Shown: in pieces, positions 23,401 through 30,259 of the stretch | Layout of the letters: the number at the start of each line of letters is the position of its first letter | How positions within the stretch are numbered: position 1 is the stretch's first letter | DNA from: Planctomycetota bacterium | GTDB taxonomy: Bacteria; Planctomycetota; JACOTG01; JAJDCM01 | Direction: 5' to 3' | DNA: 32,156 nt | NCBI GenBank assembly: GCA_029260825.1 | Contig: JAJDCM010000234.1 | Coordinates: forward strand, 1 to 32,156 | Made by a program: the position numbers and the translations under genes | Notes under the pieces: generated by a model | Database searches by the model: none | Told to the model about the DNA's origin: nothing | Seen by the model: the letters and a program-made list of their open reading frames with translations, nothing else

Positions 23401-25182
23401 AACGGTCGTCTGACCCCGGGCGGCATGGATCTCCTTTGTGGTCTCCCTGTGAAAACCCGGCTCGATGACCCGGACAACATGTCGGCTGTCGTTCACCGTA
23501 CTGAGAGAAGGGTAGCTACGAATCTCCCTCGACTCGCCGCTCTCGACGCTGATCAACTCAACCGCCACGTCAGGGGGCTGAACATTGACTTCAATTCGAG
23601 GGTTCGCCTGGGGATTGACTGTGTAATTCTGTGTCAGTGGGTGCTTCCAGGGCCGACCTCCTCTTACCTCTTCGTACGCGCCCCAGGACCCATCCGCACC
23701 GATCTCGACCCGGCCCTCGATTGTTTCTCGATCCGTGGCTTCCACCCGAACCGTGTACAGACCTCGGCGAGGTATGTGGATCCGTGAACCCGCATCGCCA
23801 CGAACCGTGGTCGCGACCCCATTTTCATCTTCTACCGCGAGGTAGACCGTTCCATCCCCGACGTTCATGTCAATCTGGAATGTAAGAGGGGCAAGGCTTC
23901 GGCTGACTTTTCGGTTGGGTCCTCGAAAAACCTCGATGACCTCCTTATAGGGCTTGAACCCCCCCTCTTTTCTTTCCAGCAGAAGCATCAGTTCCCCGGC
24001 AGTCGCCTCGACCAGGAGAGGAGTCTCCCCGAAAAGACGACCATCGATATACACGGACGCCCTGGACGGATCTGACTCGACCATGAAGGTCGCGGTCTGC
24101 CCCAAACCGAAGAACAACACGGTGACAATGACCAGCACCATGGCAAGAGCCACCGCCGCTGCTCGCGCTCCATTGCGCCTGACCATCCGGATGCCCCGGA
24201 TGACCGGATGAAGCGGCCGGGCTTGAATCGCCTGATACCCCAGAAACCGATCCAGGTCCTCCGCAAGATCACTCGCGGTGCGATAACGATCCTCGGGCCT
24301 CTTTTCCAGACATTTGAGAATGATCGTTTCAAGATCGCTTGGTAGCGATCGATTGATCTTTCTTGGCCGGATGGGGGAGACGGTGAGGATCTTCTTCAAG
24401 ATCTCCTGAGAAGACTGGCCGGTGAACGGAGCCTGAAATGTAACCAGCTCATAGAGAGTGACGCCCAGACTGTAGATATCGGTTCTTCCATCAATCGCCG
24501 ATCGGCTGGCTTCGACTTGCTCAGGACTCATGTACTTGGGAGTCCCGAAGATGTCACCCGACCGGGTGATTGCAGAATCGTCATCGTCCCGGGCCAGCCC
24601 GAAATCCATGAGCATCGGGGAGCCGTGCTCGTTGACGATGATATTGGAAGGCTTGATATCTCGGTGCACAACTCCCAGATCGTGAGCGTACTGAAGTGCC
24701 CGCGCCAGCTGCAGGACGATCCGAACCACTTCAAAGACGTAGTTCCGATCCGGACGTGCCCGACCCGGATTGGGTTGATCCACGCACTCCTGGGTCTTGT
24801 TATCCGGAGAAACCTCGGGCCGGTGGGTGAAGACGTCCTGGAGATCGACCTCCGAAACCTCGGGCTTGTTGAACCAGCGCAGATCTTCAAGAACAGCATC
24901 GAGAGTTCGGCCCTCGATGTATTCCATGGAGAAGAAGTAAGTCCCATCTTCGTCGCCCACGTCATAAATGGGGACGATATTGGGATGGTGCAGCTTTCCC
25001 GCCGCCTCGGCCTCGCGTCGGAACCGTTTCACCTGGCGACTGTCCTGGGTCGGGTTCGAGGGCAAAACCTTCAGAGCGACCTGACGTTTCAGGGAAACCT
25101 GTTCGGCAAGATAGACCACTCCCATTCCGCCTCTAGCGATTTCCCGCAGAATGCGATAATCCCCGAGCTGTTTGATCTTCAC
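20440..25182 (-). CDS. Transmembrane Ser/Thr protein kinase with PEGA and FG-GAP/VCBS ectodomain
   Basis: A 1580-residue receptor-like kinase. The cytoplasmic PknB-type kinase domain spans residues 8-315: Gly loop ARGGMGVVY (16-24), Lys38, catalytic loop HRDIKPSN with Asp175, DFGLAR, the GTPKYMSPEQ activation-segment end, and DIYSLGVTLYELVT. An insert of about 40 residues, rich in Asp/Pro, lies between the hinge and the catalytic loop. One transmembrane helix (about 340-362) leads to a PEGA domain (VESDPSRASVYIDGRLFGET) and about 1170 outer residues. Those residues carry repeated FG-GAP/VCBS calcium loops such as DFENDGFPEI, DFDSNGVPDY, DLNNDGAAEF, DLDGDDRVEV and DLNGDGAVDL, the signature of integrin-alpha-like propellers. 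This is consistent with an extracellular ligand sensor. No phosphatase gene or clear substrate lies nearby. The stop codon overlaps that of recD2. Confidence 0.93.
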   Translation of the reverse strand: MKIKQLGDYRILREIARGGMGVVYLAEQVSLKRQVALKVLPSNPTQDSRQVKRFRREAEAAGKLHHPNIVPIYDVGDEDGTYFFSMEYIEGRTLDAVLEDLRWFNKPEVSEVDLQDVFTHRPEVSPDNKTQECVDQPNPGRARPDRNYVFEVVRIVLQLARALQYAHDLGVVHRDIKPSNIIVNEHGSPMLMDFGLARDDDDSAITRSGDIFGTPKYMSPEQVEASRSAIDGRTDIYSLGVTLYELVTFQAPFTGQSSQEILKKILTVSPIRPRKINRSLPSDLETIILKCLEKRPEDRYRTASDLAEDLDRFLGYQAIQARPLHPVIRGIRMVRRNGARAAAVALAMVLVIVTVLFFGLGQTATFMVESDPSRASVYIDGRLFGETPLLVEATAGELMLLLERKEGGFKPYKEVIEVFRGPNRKVSRSLAPLTFQIDMNVGDGTVYLAVEDENGVATTVRGDAGSRIHIPRRGLYTVRVEATDRETIEGRVEIGADGSWGAYEEVRGGRPWKHPLTQNYTVNPQANPRIEVNVQPPDVAVELISVESGESREIRSYPSLSTVNDSRHVVRVIEPGFHRETTKEIHAARGQTTVVNISAAPVERSKYPIQPSFFPPVMADLYRDGRLSAIVLVTEREPDPVGRMRILELGQGDLDSLAYMAPSGTFQCAASVVDFENDGFPEIVSVVGTVDQQELAIFTLPGSGEREGWKTYPLEAGGGITDGIVGDFDSNGVPDYAVGVEPRGVYVSWGGQEPELLEFPGLTLLGRDCVDLNNDGAAEFLVYAEGSELVALPCQGGEPPWSISVSGSPLLGKDPASHFAGAPNRRVPFFGVADLRTGERGSVIGDGQWEVLVRTSSHLSIYNGLDGRLVHEFELTQAEGVSPFLETPFLVGDVSRTPKSPGDEILVPTPAGIEIFSYSRRNELSKGAHGRVPDHEEVGLTSVWDRTERLSLVLAPIQSRGLDLILVEDNALYAMTADPASKDPEVLFRFTSEGGSFLAPCVGDLDGDDRVEVMVVEREEARLGVVHCLTGHRPRLRGGSAIDWRWESPHRVSDRLVTGDVLGKRDVPSGVVHGDEVEDLILVEMSDRNSHLSIISGRTGRVLGPTPLDGTISKPPSWLHFSDGGGGVLMTQQRSYEEREYPLHSLYSVLPYAGKTRGVRPPDKVRARIGLPSFVDFGMGASDGGTTRFGLFSRAGGELAFGAIRFSLTEVVALSTWQHNTLGKVWPPSHLGRRRRSERLWSLKISDLGDRDFASFRSPPDERDDGGGLPVTADLNGDGAVDLLIEAVGTATTGEHPALQLICVSGDGGEVLWMGPTSSADQWFEVDVLDLGGAQAEPDVFVKVWGMRPGITQPVIERLYGINGATGTTLMTVDLASLCEGENVVQAAAMPNATVGPDSVVLTDKGLLGWIDSRKGVELHRISLLPRTYSGSFTPRLQTFPSAKDYCLVQWEKGVSLLRASTRSERWRVQASPGRIFQDATLIRRKKKADAPLIVVQEAIEEEGRLPWTTVTAYLPTPLVPFLWSDGCFSGEKARVQGNVVSIRRALSRGELVPKMAERLLRRLPRTDAAYPEVEREAIR

Positions 25183-25290
25183 CGCTGATCAACTCCTGCC
25201 GACGAAAGGAGAGAGTAGAGGGTGTATTCTATCAAGTACCTTCCTGACAGACTGAAAGTTGTAGAACCGGTTTCCATATCCTGAACAATC

Positions 25291-26028
25291 ATGTCTCCCA
25301 AAAAGTCCCCAAAAAACAGAGCGAACCTTCCCCAAGAGGAGCCCCTGAAAGGGATTTCGGCCGTCTTCTTCGATGCCGGGAACACTCTGGTCGAGATGAA
25401 CTATGCAATCTTGGCCCAGGCCTTTGACCCCCTCGGTGTCCATTGCTGGACTGCAAAGAGTGTTCGGAAGGCAGAACAAAGCGTCCGGCCAACCCTCGAC
25501 CTGTACCTGAATACGGGTGAATCCACGGAAAAACTCCAGACCTTCTCCTACTACATGACTCTTATCGGGCGGTCCCTGGGAGTTGCGGAGAAAGAATTGG
25601 ACGCAATCGTCCCCCGTATCGTCGAGCAGAACCAGAAACGCAACCTGTGGGAGGTCAAGACCAACAACGCGGAGAAGGTCCTTGGAGCTCTCCTTGGCGC
25701 CGGATTGGCACTCGGGGTGATTTCAAACTCGCGAGGAGACATCGCCGGCATCCTCAAGTCTCTCGGACTTAGCCACTTCTTCGGGTTCGTGCTGGACTCA
25801 GGCATCGTGGGCGTGGAAAAACCCGATACCAAGATGTTTGAGATGGCGGTTGAGCTAACCGGGCTCGAACCGTCCCGGTGCGCCTACGTTGGAGATCTCT
25901 ATTCCGTGGATGTTCAAGGAGCAAAAGCTGCGGGACTCCGTCCATTTCTGCTGGATCCTGCTGGGGCCTGGCCTGAACTCCCCTGCCATAAGATCAAGTC
26001 AATCGATGATTTATCCCCATCCCTCTGA
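25291..26028 (+). CDS. HAD-superfamily subfamily IA hydrolase
   Basis: A 245-residue soluble phosphatase-type enzyme. Motif I is VFFDAGNTLV (nucleophile Asp28), motif II is ISNSRG, motif III is the Lys of EKPDTKMF and motif IV is YVGDLYSVDVQGA, all in the HAD-IA order with a helical cap between motifs I and II. The second Asp of the usual D-x-D is Gly30, a variant shared by several HAD-IA branches that may lower hydrolase activity. The first 20 residues (MSPKKSPKNRANLPQEEPLK) are a basic, probably disordered extension. The gene is divergent from the kinase gene (108-bp gap) and ends 144 bp before pilT. The substrate cannot be assigned. Confidence 0.88.
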   Translation: MSPKKSPKNRANLPQEEPLKGISAVFFDAGNTLVEMNYAILAQAFDPLGVHCWTAKSVRKAEQSVRPTLDLYLNTGESTEKLQTFSYYMTLIGRSLGVAEKELDAIVPRIVEQNQKRNLWEVKTNNAEKVLGALLGAGLALGVISNSRGDIAGILKSLGLSHFFGFVLDSGIVGVEKPDTKMFEMAVELTGLEPSRCAYVGDLYSVDVQGAKAAGLRPFLLDPAGAWPELPCHKIKSIDDLSPSL

Positions 26029-26093
26029 TTCCTGAACCAGCTGTTTTCGGTCAAGTTACCCCTAGATCACCAATCCCTGCGCAGAGTAGTAAA

Positions 26094-26119
26094 CCTTTTC
26101 TCCCCTTATTCCGAAAAGG
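26094..26119 (+). terminator. Weak hairpin after the HAD gene
   Basis: CCTTTTC (26094-26100) pairs with GAAAAGG (26113-26119) around a 12-base loop, within the 144-bp gap between the HAD and pilT genes. No T-run follows, so termination efficiency is doubtful and read-through into pilT is possible. Confidence 0.3.
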
Positions 26120-26172
26120 GACTTGGGTCCAGTTATCCACCTTCCATCATCCACAACAATCGAGAACTCGCG

Positions 26173-27249
26173 ATGGCTTCGATCGATGACATTTTCGGTC
26201 TCATCAAAGAACACGGTGCCTCTGATTTGCACATGACCACCGGTGCGCCGCCGATGCTCCGTGTTTCGGGGGAGATGGTCGCAATCAACTATGGAGAACT
26301 CACTCCAGATCTGAACAGGCGCTTGCTCTATGAGCTGATGTCAGAGAAACAGATCCAGAGGTTCGAACACGACAAAGATATCGATTTTTCCTACGAGATT
26401 CCCGGGGTCACCCGACTGCGCTGCAACATTTTCGAGCAGCGAAAAGGAATCGCCGGGGTCTTTCGATTGATCGGCACTTCGATCTGTCCAATCGAACAGC
26501 TGGGACTTCCCAAGCAGGTGGTGGACTTCTCAACCCTCCCCTCCGGCCTCGTGCTTGTCACCGGATCGACGGGAAGTGGAAAGTCAACGACCCTGGCATC
26601 CATGATTGACTACGTCAACAGCAACTTCCGACGGCACATCATCACCGTGGAAGATCCCATCGAGTACATCCACCAGAACAAGATGTCGCTCGTGAACCAA
26701 AGAGAGATCGAAACCAACACCAGAAGCTTTGAGACGGCCCTCCGAGCAGCGCTTCGCGAGGATCCGGACATCATCATGGTCGGTGAAATGCGAGATCTTT
26801 CAACGGTGCAGCTTGCTATTACCGCTGCTGAAACAGGTCAGCTCGTCTTTGGCACCCTGCATACAACGGGCGCCTCTCAGACCATCGATCGAATCATCGA
26901 TGTCTTTCCTCACAGCCAACAGGCTCAGATTCGAGTCATGTTGTCCGAGTCTCTTCGAGGTGTGGTTTCCCAGAGACTGTTGCCCCGAAAAGATGGACGC
27001 GGGCGAACCGTCGCGTGCGAGATTCTGAATGTCACGAACGCCGTCTCCAATCTGATTCGAGAGAACAAGACCTATCAGGTACCCTCGATCATGCAAACCG
27101 GGCGGAAAGACGGCATGCAGTCCATGGATTGGCATCTTCAAGATCTCTTGCGACGTGGCATCATCAGTCGAGAAGTCGCCCTCACGAACGCGAACAACAA
27201 GTCGCTGTTTCAACACGCCGCCAGTCAAGCCGTTGGATCGGAGGCCTAG
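26173..27249 (+). CDS. pilT: PilT-type type IV pilus retraction ATPase
   Basis: A 358-residue hexameric AAA-type motor of the PilT/VirB11 family, which depolymerises type IV pili. A PAS-like N-terminal domain (SDLHMTTGAPPMLRVSGEM) is followed by Walker A GSTGSGKS (131-138), the Asp box ITVEDPIEYIH, Walker B IIMVGEMRD (Glu205), the His box VFGTLHTTGA and the family's late motif, here NAVSNLIRENK where AIRNLIRE is typical. All catalytic residues are present. The ATG at 26173 has only GAG upstream, a weak ribosome site. No pilin, PilB, PilC or secretin gene lies in the window. The next gene is a degenerate paralogue only 6 bp away, so the two form an operon. Confidence 0.95.
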   Translation: MASIDDIFGLIKEHGASDLHMTTGAPPMLRVSGEMVAINYGELTPDLNRRLLYELMSEKQIQRFEHDKDIDFSYEIPGVTRLRCNIFEQRKGIAGVFRLIGTSICPIEQLGLPKQVVDFSTLPSGLVLVTGSTGSGKSTTLASMIDYVNSNFRRHIITVEDPIEYIHQNKMSLVNQREIETNTRSFETALRAALREDPDIIMVGEMRDLSTVQLAITAAETGQLVFGTLHTTGASQTIDRIIDVFPHSQQAQIRVMLSESLRGVVSQRLLPRKDGRGRTVACEILNVTNAVSNLIRENKTYQVPSIMQTGRKDGMQSMDWHLQDLLRRGIISREVALTNANNKSLFQHAASQAVGSEA

Positions 27250-27255
27250 TCTCCC

Positions 27256-28680
27256 ATGATTCAGGGATCCTCAACCGCATCGCACTCTGGCAGGGTCTCA
27301 GGAGACTTCAGCGCTCTTACCATCTTTGACCTGACCCAGCTCATGATGTTGAGTCAGAAGTCAGCCCTCCTCACGATTTCATGCAGGGGACGCAAGGGCT
27401 ACGTCTACTTCGACAACGGTCAGATCGTCAGCGTCACCGATGATTCTCTCTTCCAGGGAACCGCTGCTGCTTTTCGGGTGTTTCTCTGGCAAGGAGGAAC
27501 GTTTGATCTCGACTTCAGCAAACAGACTTCGGAACGGAACATTCGCATCCCCACCGAAAGCTTGATGCTTGATATTGCTCGTCAACTCGACGAGGCATCC
27601 ATGGGGAACGAAGAAAATGAAGGTGCGGCTACGATTCGACCCTGGTCCAAACCCGAAAAACCGGAAGAGGACGGAGAAGAATCTCTCGATACCCTGCGAA
27701 AAGAGCGACTTCGCCAGATCAACAACACATTCGGCGAGATCGCCAATCGAGTTCTCGGTTCGCAAGGGAATGAAACAGCACCGGTCCTGACCCGCCTTCT
27801 CGATCGCACTCTCGAAAGTCGAGGCGACGCCCTGTTCCTCACTCCCGGCGGAGAGCCCCAGATTCGGGTCGAGGGTCGCGTCATTCTTTTACCGGACGAG
27901 CCCCCTCTCACTCCTCCCCATTGGGACGAGATTCTGGGGAACATCCTGAACGCTCAAGAACGAGGGCTTGTTGCTGAACAAAAGGAAATCCGCGTTGTGA
28001 CCCAACCGATTGCGGGTCAAGCGTATCGAGCACTCGTTTCAAGCACCGCCCATGGACCGGTTCTTTCTTTCCATCCGCTTCCAGACGCGATGAAAGCCAT
28101 TGCCGAAGCGTCGATTCCCCGAGATTTTCTGGAGGGAATCGAGAGAGAGACAAACTCGCTGGTAGTGGTGGCCGGTCAGAATTCAGAGACCGTCGACCGG
28201 TTGATTGCCGGCATCGTCGGGCACCTGGCAACCTCAAGCGGAAACCTTGGCGCCCTGCTGCTCCGTCATTCAGACTTCACTCTCGCCCCAGCAAAGGGCC
28301 TGGTCCTCCTACGACGGGTGAAGGAGAGCCAGGAGTACGTCCTGAGAACTCTTCGGCGGGCCCAGCTGCAACACCCCCGGTACCTGGGTCTCACGACCCT
28401 CAACGAGCCTCGTCTGTTTCAAGAGGCCTTGACCATCACCCGATCCCATCCAGTAACGATGGTTTGTAGCCTGGTCAGCGCAGGGATCGACGAGAGCATG
28501 ACCCGGCTTCGCGGCCAGGACGACAGATCCATTGGCACCGGCCTCCCCTCTCTGTCCGAGTCGCTCGACGCCTTCATTCAGCTGGGCGCAAGCTCGAGCA
28601 CGAATGGAGCCTCGATGCCGACCGTAGAGAGCATTCTCACCGGGGACGAGGTCAGAAATCAGCTGAGAGCTACCGTGTGA
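27256..28680 (+). CDS. DUF4388 (PATAN-like) domain fused to a PilT-like pseudo-ATPase
   Basis: A 474-residue two-part protein. Residues about 15-110 are a DUF4388 domain (GDFSALTIFDLTQLMMLSQK, GYVYFDNGQIVSV, FLWQGGTFDLDF), found in many two-component and gliding/pilus proteins. After an acidic linker, residues about 175-440 follow the PilT fold. LESRGDALFLTPGGEPQIRV aligns with the PilT N-domain, and a later LVVVAGQNSETVDRLIAG (about 302-319) sits exactly where PilT has its P-loop but lacks Gly-Lys-Ser. The GTLHTT His box is replaced by VCSLVSAG. ATP hydrolysis is therefore unlikely. It starts 6 bp after pilT with GGAGG upstream, so it is probably co-translated and could assemble with, or regulate, the PilT ring. 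Confidence 0.85.
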   Translation: MIQGSSTASHSGRVSGDFSALTIFDLTQLMMLSQKSALLTISCRGRKGYVYFDNGQIVSVTDDSLFQGTAAAFRVFLWQGGTFDLDFSKQTSERNIRIPTESLMLDIARQLDEASMGNEENEGAATIRPWSKPEKPEEDGEESLDTLRKERLRQINNTFGEIANRVLGSQGNETAPVLTRLLDRTLESRGDALFLTPGGEPQIRVEGRVILLPDEPPLTPPHWDEILGNILNAQERGLVAEQKEIRVVTQPIAGQAYRALVSSTAHGPVLSFHPLPDAMKAIAEASIPRDFLEGIERETNSLVVVAGQNSETVDRLIAGIVGHLATSSGNLGALLLRHSDFTLAPAKGLVLLRRVKESQEYVLRTLRRAQLQHPRYLGLTTLNEPRLFQEALTITRSHPVTMVCSLVSAGIDESMTRLRGQDDRSIGTGLPSLSESLDAFIQLGASSSTNGASMPTVESILTGDEVRNQLRATV

Positions 28681-29021
28681 TCAGGGGGTTCGTTTCACCC
28701 ACACCCGCGAGCAAATTCTGAGCCTGACACTCTGGCATTCACTCCCCCCTCCAGATTCCAATCCAGACCGTCGGTGGCGGGCGTATTGGACGGGAGCGGG
28801 GGGAACCGTGCACAAAAAAAACCTCGCTGGGTTTTTGGGACCCAGCGAGGGTTTTTCGCTTTGCTTAACAACCTTATGCTTCTTACCGGCTTTTCAGCCA
28901 GCTGGCCTCCGCTTTGCCCACTCGTCACCGACGAAAGGATGTCCGGTCCTCGAGCCTGGTACGAATCCTCCGAGCTCGATCGCATACCCGGGGGGGCGTG
29001 CGCGGAAACCACAGAAAAGAC
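28681..29021. other. Intergenic region between convergent pilT-like and HU genes
   Basis: 341 bp with a strong terminator at 28822-28850 and little else. A tRNA T-loop-like string (GGTACGAATCC, 28958-28968) was examined and has no matching arms. No open frame here has a recognisable product. Confidence 0.5.
28814..28856. terminator. Bidirectional intrinsic terminator
   Basis: CCTCGCTGGGT (28822-28832) pairs perfectly with ACCCAGCGAGG (28840-28850) around a 7-base loop. A run of eight A residues (28814-28821) precedes it and a run of five T (28852-28856) follows, so it serves the plus-strand pilT operon and the minus-strand HU gene alike. This is the clearest terminator in the window. Confidence 0.93.
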
Positions 29022-29291
29022 TTAAATCGTATCTTTTAACGTCTTGGAAGGCTTAAAACCAACCGTCTTGCTGGCCATGATCTGAATCGCCTCACCCGTT
29101 TGGGGATTGACGCCTGATCGAGCCTTTCGATGCCGCACCACGAAAGTGCCGAATCCGACTAGCTGTACAGACTTATCGTCTTCTAGCCCCTGCCGAATTC
29201 CCGCCATGACGGCCGCCACACAACTCTCAGCGAACGCCTTGGAACTTCCGGTTTCTTGCGCGACATGGTCGGTGAGGCCGGCCTTGTTCAT
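29022..29291 (-). CDS. HU/IHF-family nucleoid protein
   Basis: An 89-residue DNA-bending protein. The start at 29291 is set by a strong AGGAGGGGG just upstream; a longer frame to 29363 adds only low-complexity sequence. The family order is intact: helical N-half (MNKAGLTDHVAQETG), the turn VQLVGFGTFVVRHRKARSG, the beta-arm motif GVNPQTGEAI with the DNA-intercalating Pro, and C-terminal VGFKPSKTLKDTI. It lies 76 bp after the lysine-rich H1-like gene on the same strand, so both may be expressed together as chromatin proteins. The terminator at 28822-28850 ends the unit. Confidence 0.95.
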   Translation of the reverse strand: MNKAGLTDHVAQETGSSKAFAESCVAAVMAGIRQGLEDDKSVQLVGFGTFVVRHRKARSGVNPQTGEAIQIMASKTVGFKPSKTLKDTI

Positions 29292-29320
29292 GCCCCCTCC
29301 TGTTTGATCTGGGTCAGGCC

Positions 29321-29347
29321 CGGGCCCCGTCCCGAAGGATGGGCCCG
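29321..29347 (-). terminator. Stem-loop between H1-like and HU genes
   Basis: CGGGCCC (29321-29327) pairs with GGGCCCG (29341-29347), and TCC/GGA pair inside the loop around CGAA. It lies 20 bp after the H1-like stop on the minus strand and has no U-tract after it. It may be an attenuator or processing site that allows partial read-through into HU. Confidence 0.45.
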
Positions 29348-29367
29348 TCGAAGCCTGGACCAACGAG

Positions 29368-29754
29368 TTATCGGCGAGCTTTCTTACGAGTCGCCTTCTT
29401 CTTCGCTGCCTTCTTGCGCGTAGTCTTCTTCTTGGCTGCTTTCTTACGAGTCGCCTTCTTCTTTGCAGTCTTCTTCTTGGCGACCTTCTTCTTCGCAGCC
29501 TTCTTGCGCGTGGCCTTCTTCTTGGCAGTCTTCTTCTTCGCTGCCTTCTTGCGCGTGGCCTTCTTCTTGGCAGTCTTCTTCTTCGCTGCCTTCTTGCGCG
29601 TAGTCTTCTTCTTCGCTGCCTTACGCGCGGTCTTCTTCTTGGCTACTTTCTTCTTTTTGGCGACTTTCTTCTTCGCCACTTTCTTCTTCGCAGCCTTCTT
29701 CCTGGTTACCTTCTTCTTCGCGGCTTTCTTCTTTGCCTTCTTCTTCGCTGCCAT
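29368..29754 (-). CDS. Histone H1-like lysine/alanine-repeat protein
   Basis: A 128-residue protein made almost wholly of Lys, Ala, Thr, Arg and Val in short repeats (KKKATRKKAAKKKTA-type units), like Chlamydia Hc1/Hc2, Pseudomonas AlgP and other bacterial H1-like tails. Such proteins bind DNA or RNA electrostatically and compact the chromosome. The ATG at 29754 has AAAGGAG eight bases upstream; an earlier start at 29901 would add a stretch unlike this protein. The DNA is itself repetitive, with a 45-bp unit twice at 29498-29587, so length may vary between strains. It sits upstream of HU on the same strand. The opposite strand reads as a Phe/Ala-rich membrane-like frame, which is an artefact of the repeat. 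Confidence 0.88.
   Translation of the reverse strand: MAAKKKAKKKAAKKKVTRKKAAKKKVAKKKVAKKKKVAKKKTARKAAKKKTTRKKAAKKKTAKKKATRKKAAKKKTAKKKATRKKAAKKKVAKKKTAKKKATRKKAAKKKTTRKKAAKKKATRKKARR
29498..29587 (-). repeat. Two exact tandem 45-bp units inside the H1-like gene
   Basis: The segments 29498-29542 and 29543-29587 are identical and begin GCCTTCTTGCGCGTG on the plus strand. A diverging third copy follows at 29588. They encode a 15-residue Lys/Ala/Thr/Arg unit. Such units are prone to slippage and recombination. Confidence 0.9.
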
Positions 29755-30259
29755 GTCATGACTCCTTTCAGAAACGTTTCTCTGCAGGACCGGGAAACCC
29801 CGGTGTTTCGATCGTGTTTTCAGGTGCTTCGTGACTCTCGTTTTCACCGAACTCGACTGCGTCCGCGCGAAGTGGAGACAAAAACCCTCCACACCTATCA
29901 ATCAGAAAAATATATCGGTTCAACGAAAAGTGATATTTACCTAAAAATCCCTTCTGGGCAGAAATTTGCGAACGAGTTTGGGGGATTTCGGTCATCTTTC
30001 CATGCGGATCGAGCACAATTTCAGGCACAGTTTTTCTCCGGTTCCTTGGTGGAGTCGTGGGTTAGCAGAGCCGATCACCTTGAGGGTCGGTTCAGCCGTC
30101 AACCGTTTCAATGTCCGAACGGCTTGAGCGGGAAGGTCTTGTCACCCTTGGCTTTCTCACTGATGGGGAGTGGCGGTGCCGCGGGAGAAGTGGATTCACA
30201 AAGCTCAAAACCCACTCCTTTTCTCCCGCAAGAGACCTCCCGATCTTCATTCAAAAGGT
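29755..30259. other. 505-bp intergenic region with AT-rich promoter zone and hairpin
   Basis: Upstream of the H1-like gene. The stretch near 29895-29960 is the most AT-rich in the window (it holds AAAAATATATC and GATATTTACC) and is the likely promoter region for the H1-like gene, but I cannot pair -35 and -10 boxes. A hairpin lies at 30181-30229. Open frames across it (29758-30348) have no coding character. Confidence 0.5.
30181..30229 (-). terminator. Long hairpin after the right-edge gene
   Basis: GCGGGAGAA (30181-30189) pairs with TTCTCCCGC (30221-30229), and an inner AGTGG pairs with CCACT (30212-30216), leaving a small bulge. It starts about 30 bp after the stop codon of the minus-strand gene at 30260. 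No U-run follows, so it is a likely 3'-end structure but not a classical terminator. Confidence 0.5.

Noticed and set aside
22927..23787. A 286-residue plus-strand frame
   Set aside because: Antisense to the FG-GAP region of the kinase; its composition follows from the sense codons.
28958..28968. GGTACGAATCC, resembling a tRNA T-loop
   Set aside because: The flanking bases do not form a T-stem, and no anticodon arm or acceptor stem can be built around it.
29339..29761. A plus-strand frame rich in Phe, Ala and Leu that looks like a membrane protein
   Set aside because: It is the complement of the Lys/Ala repeat codons of the H1-like gene, which has a good ribosome site and a known family type.
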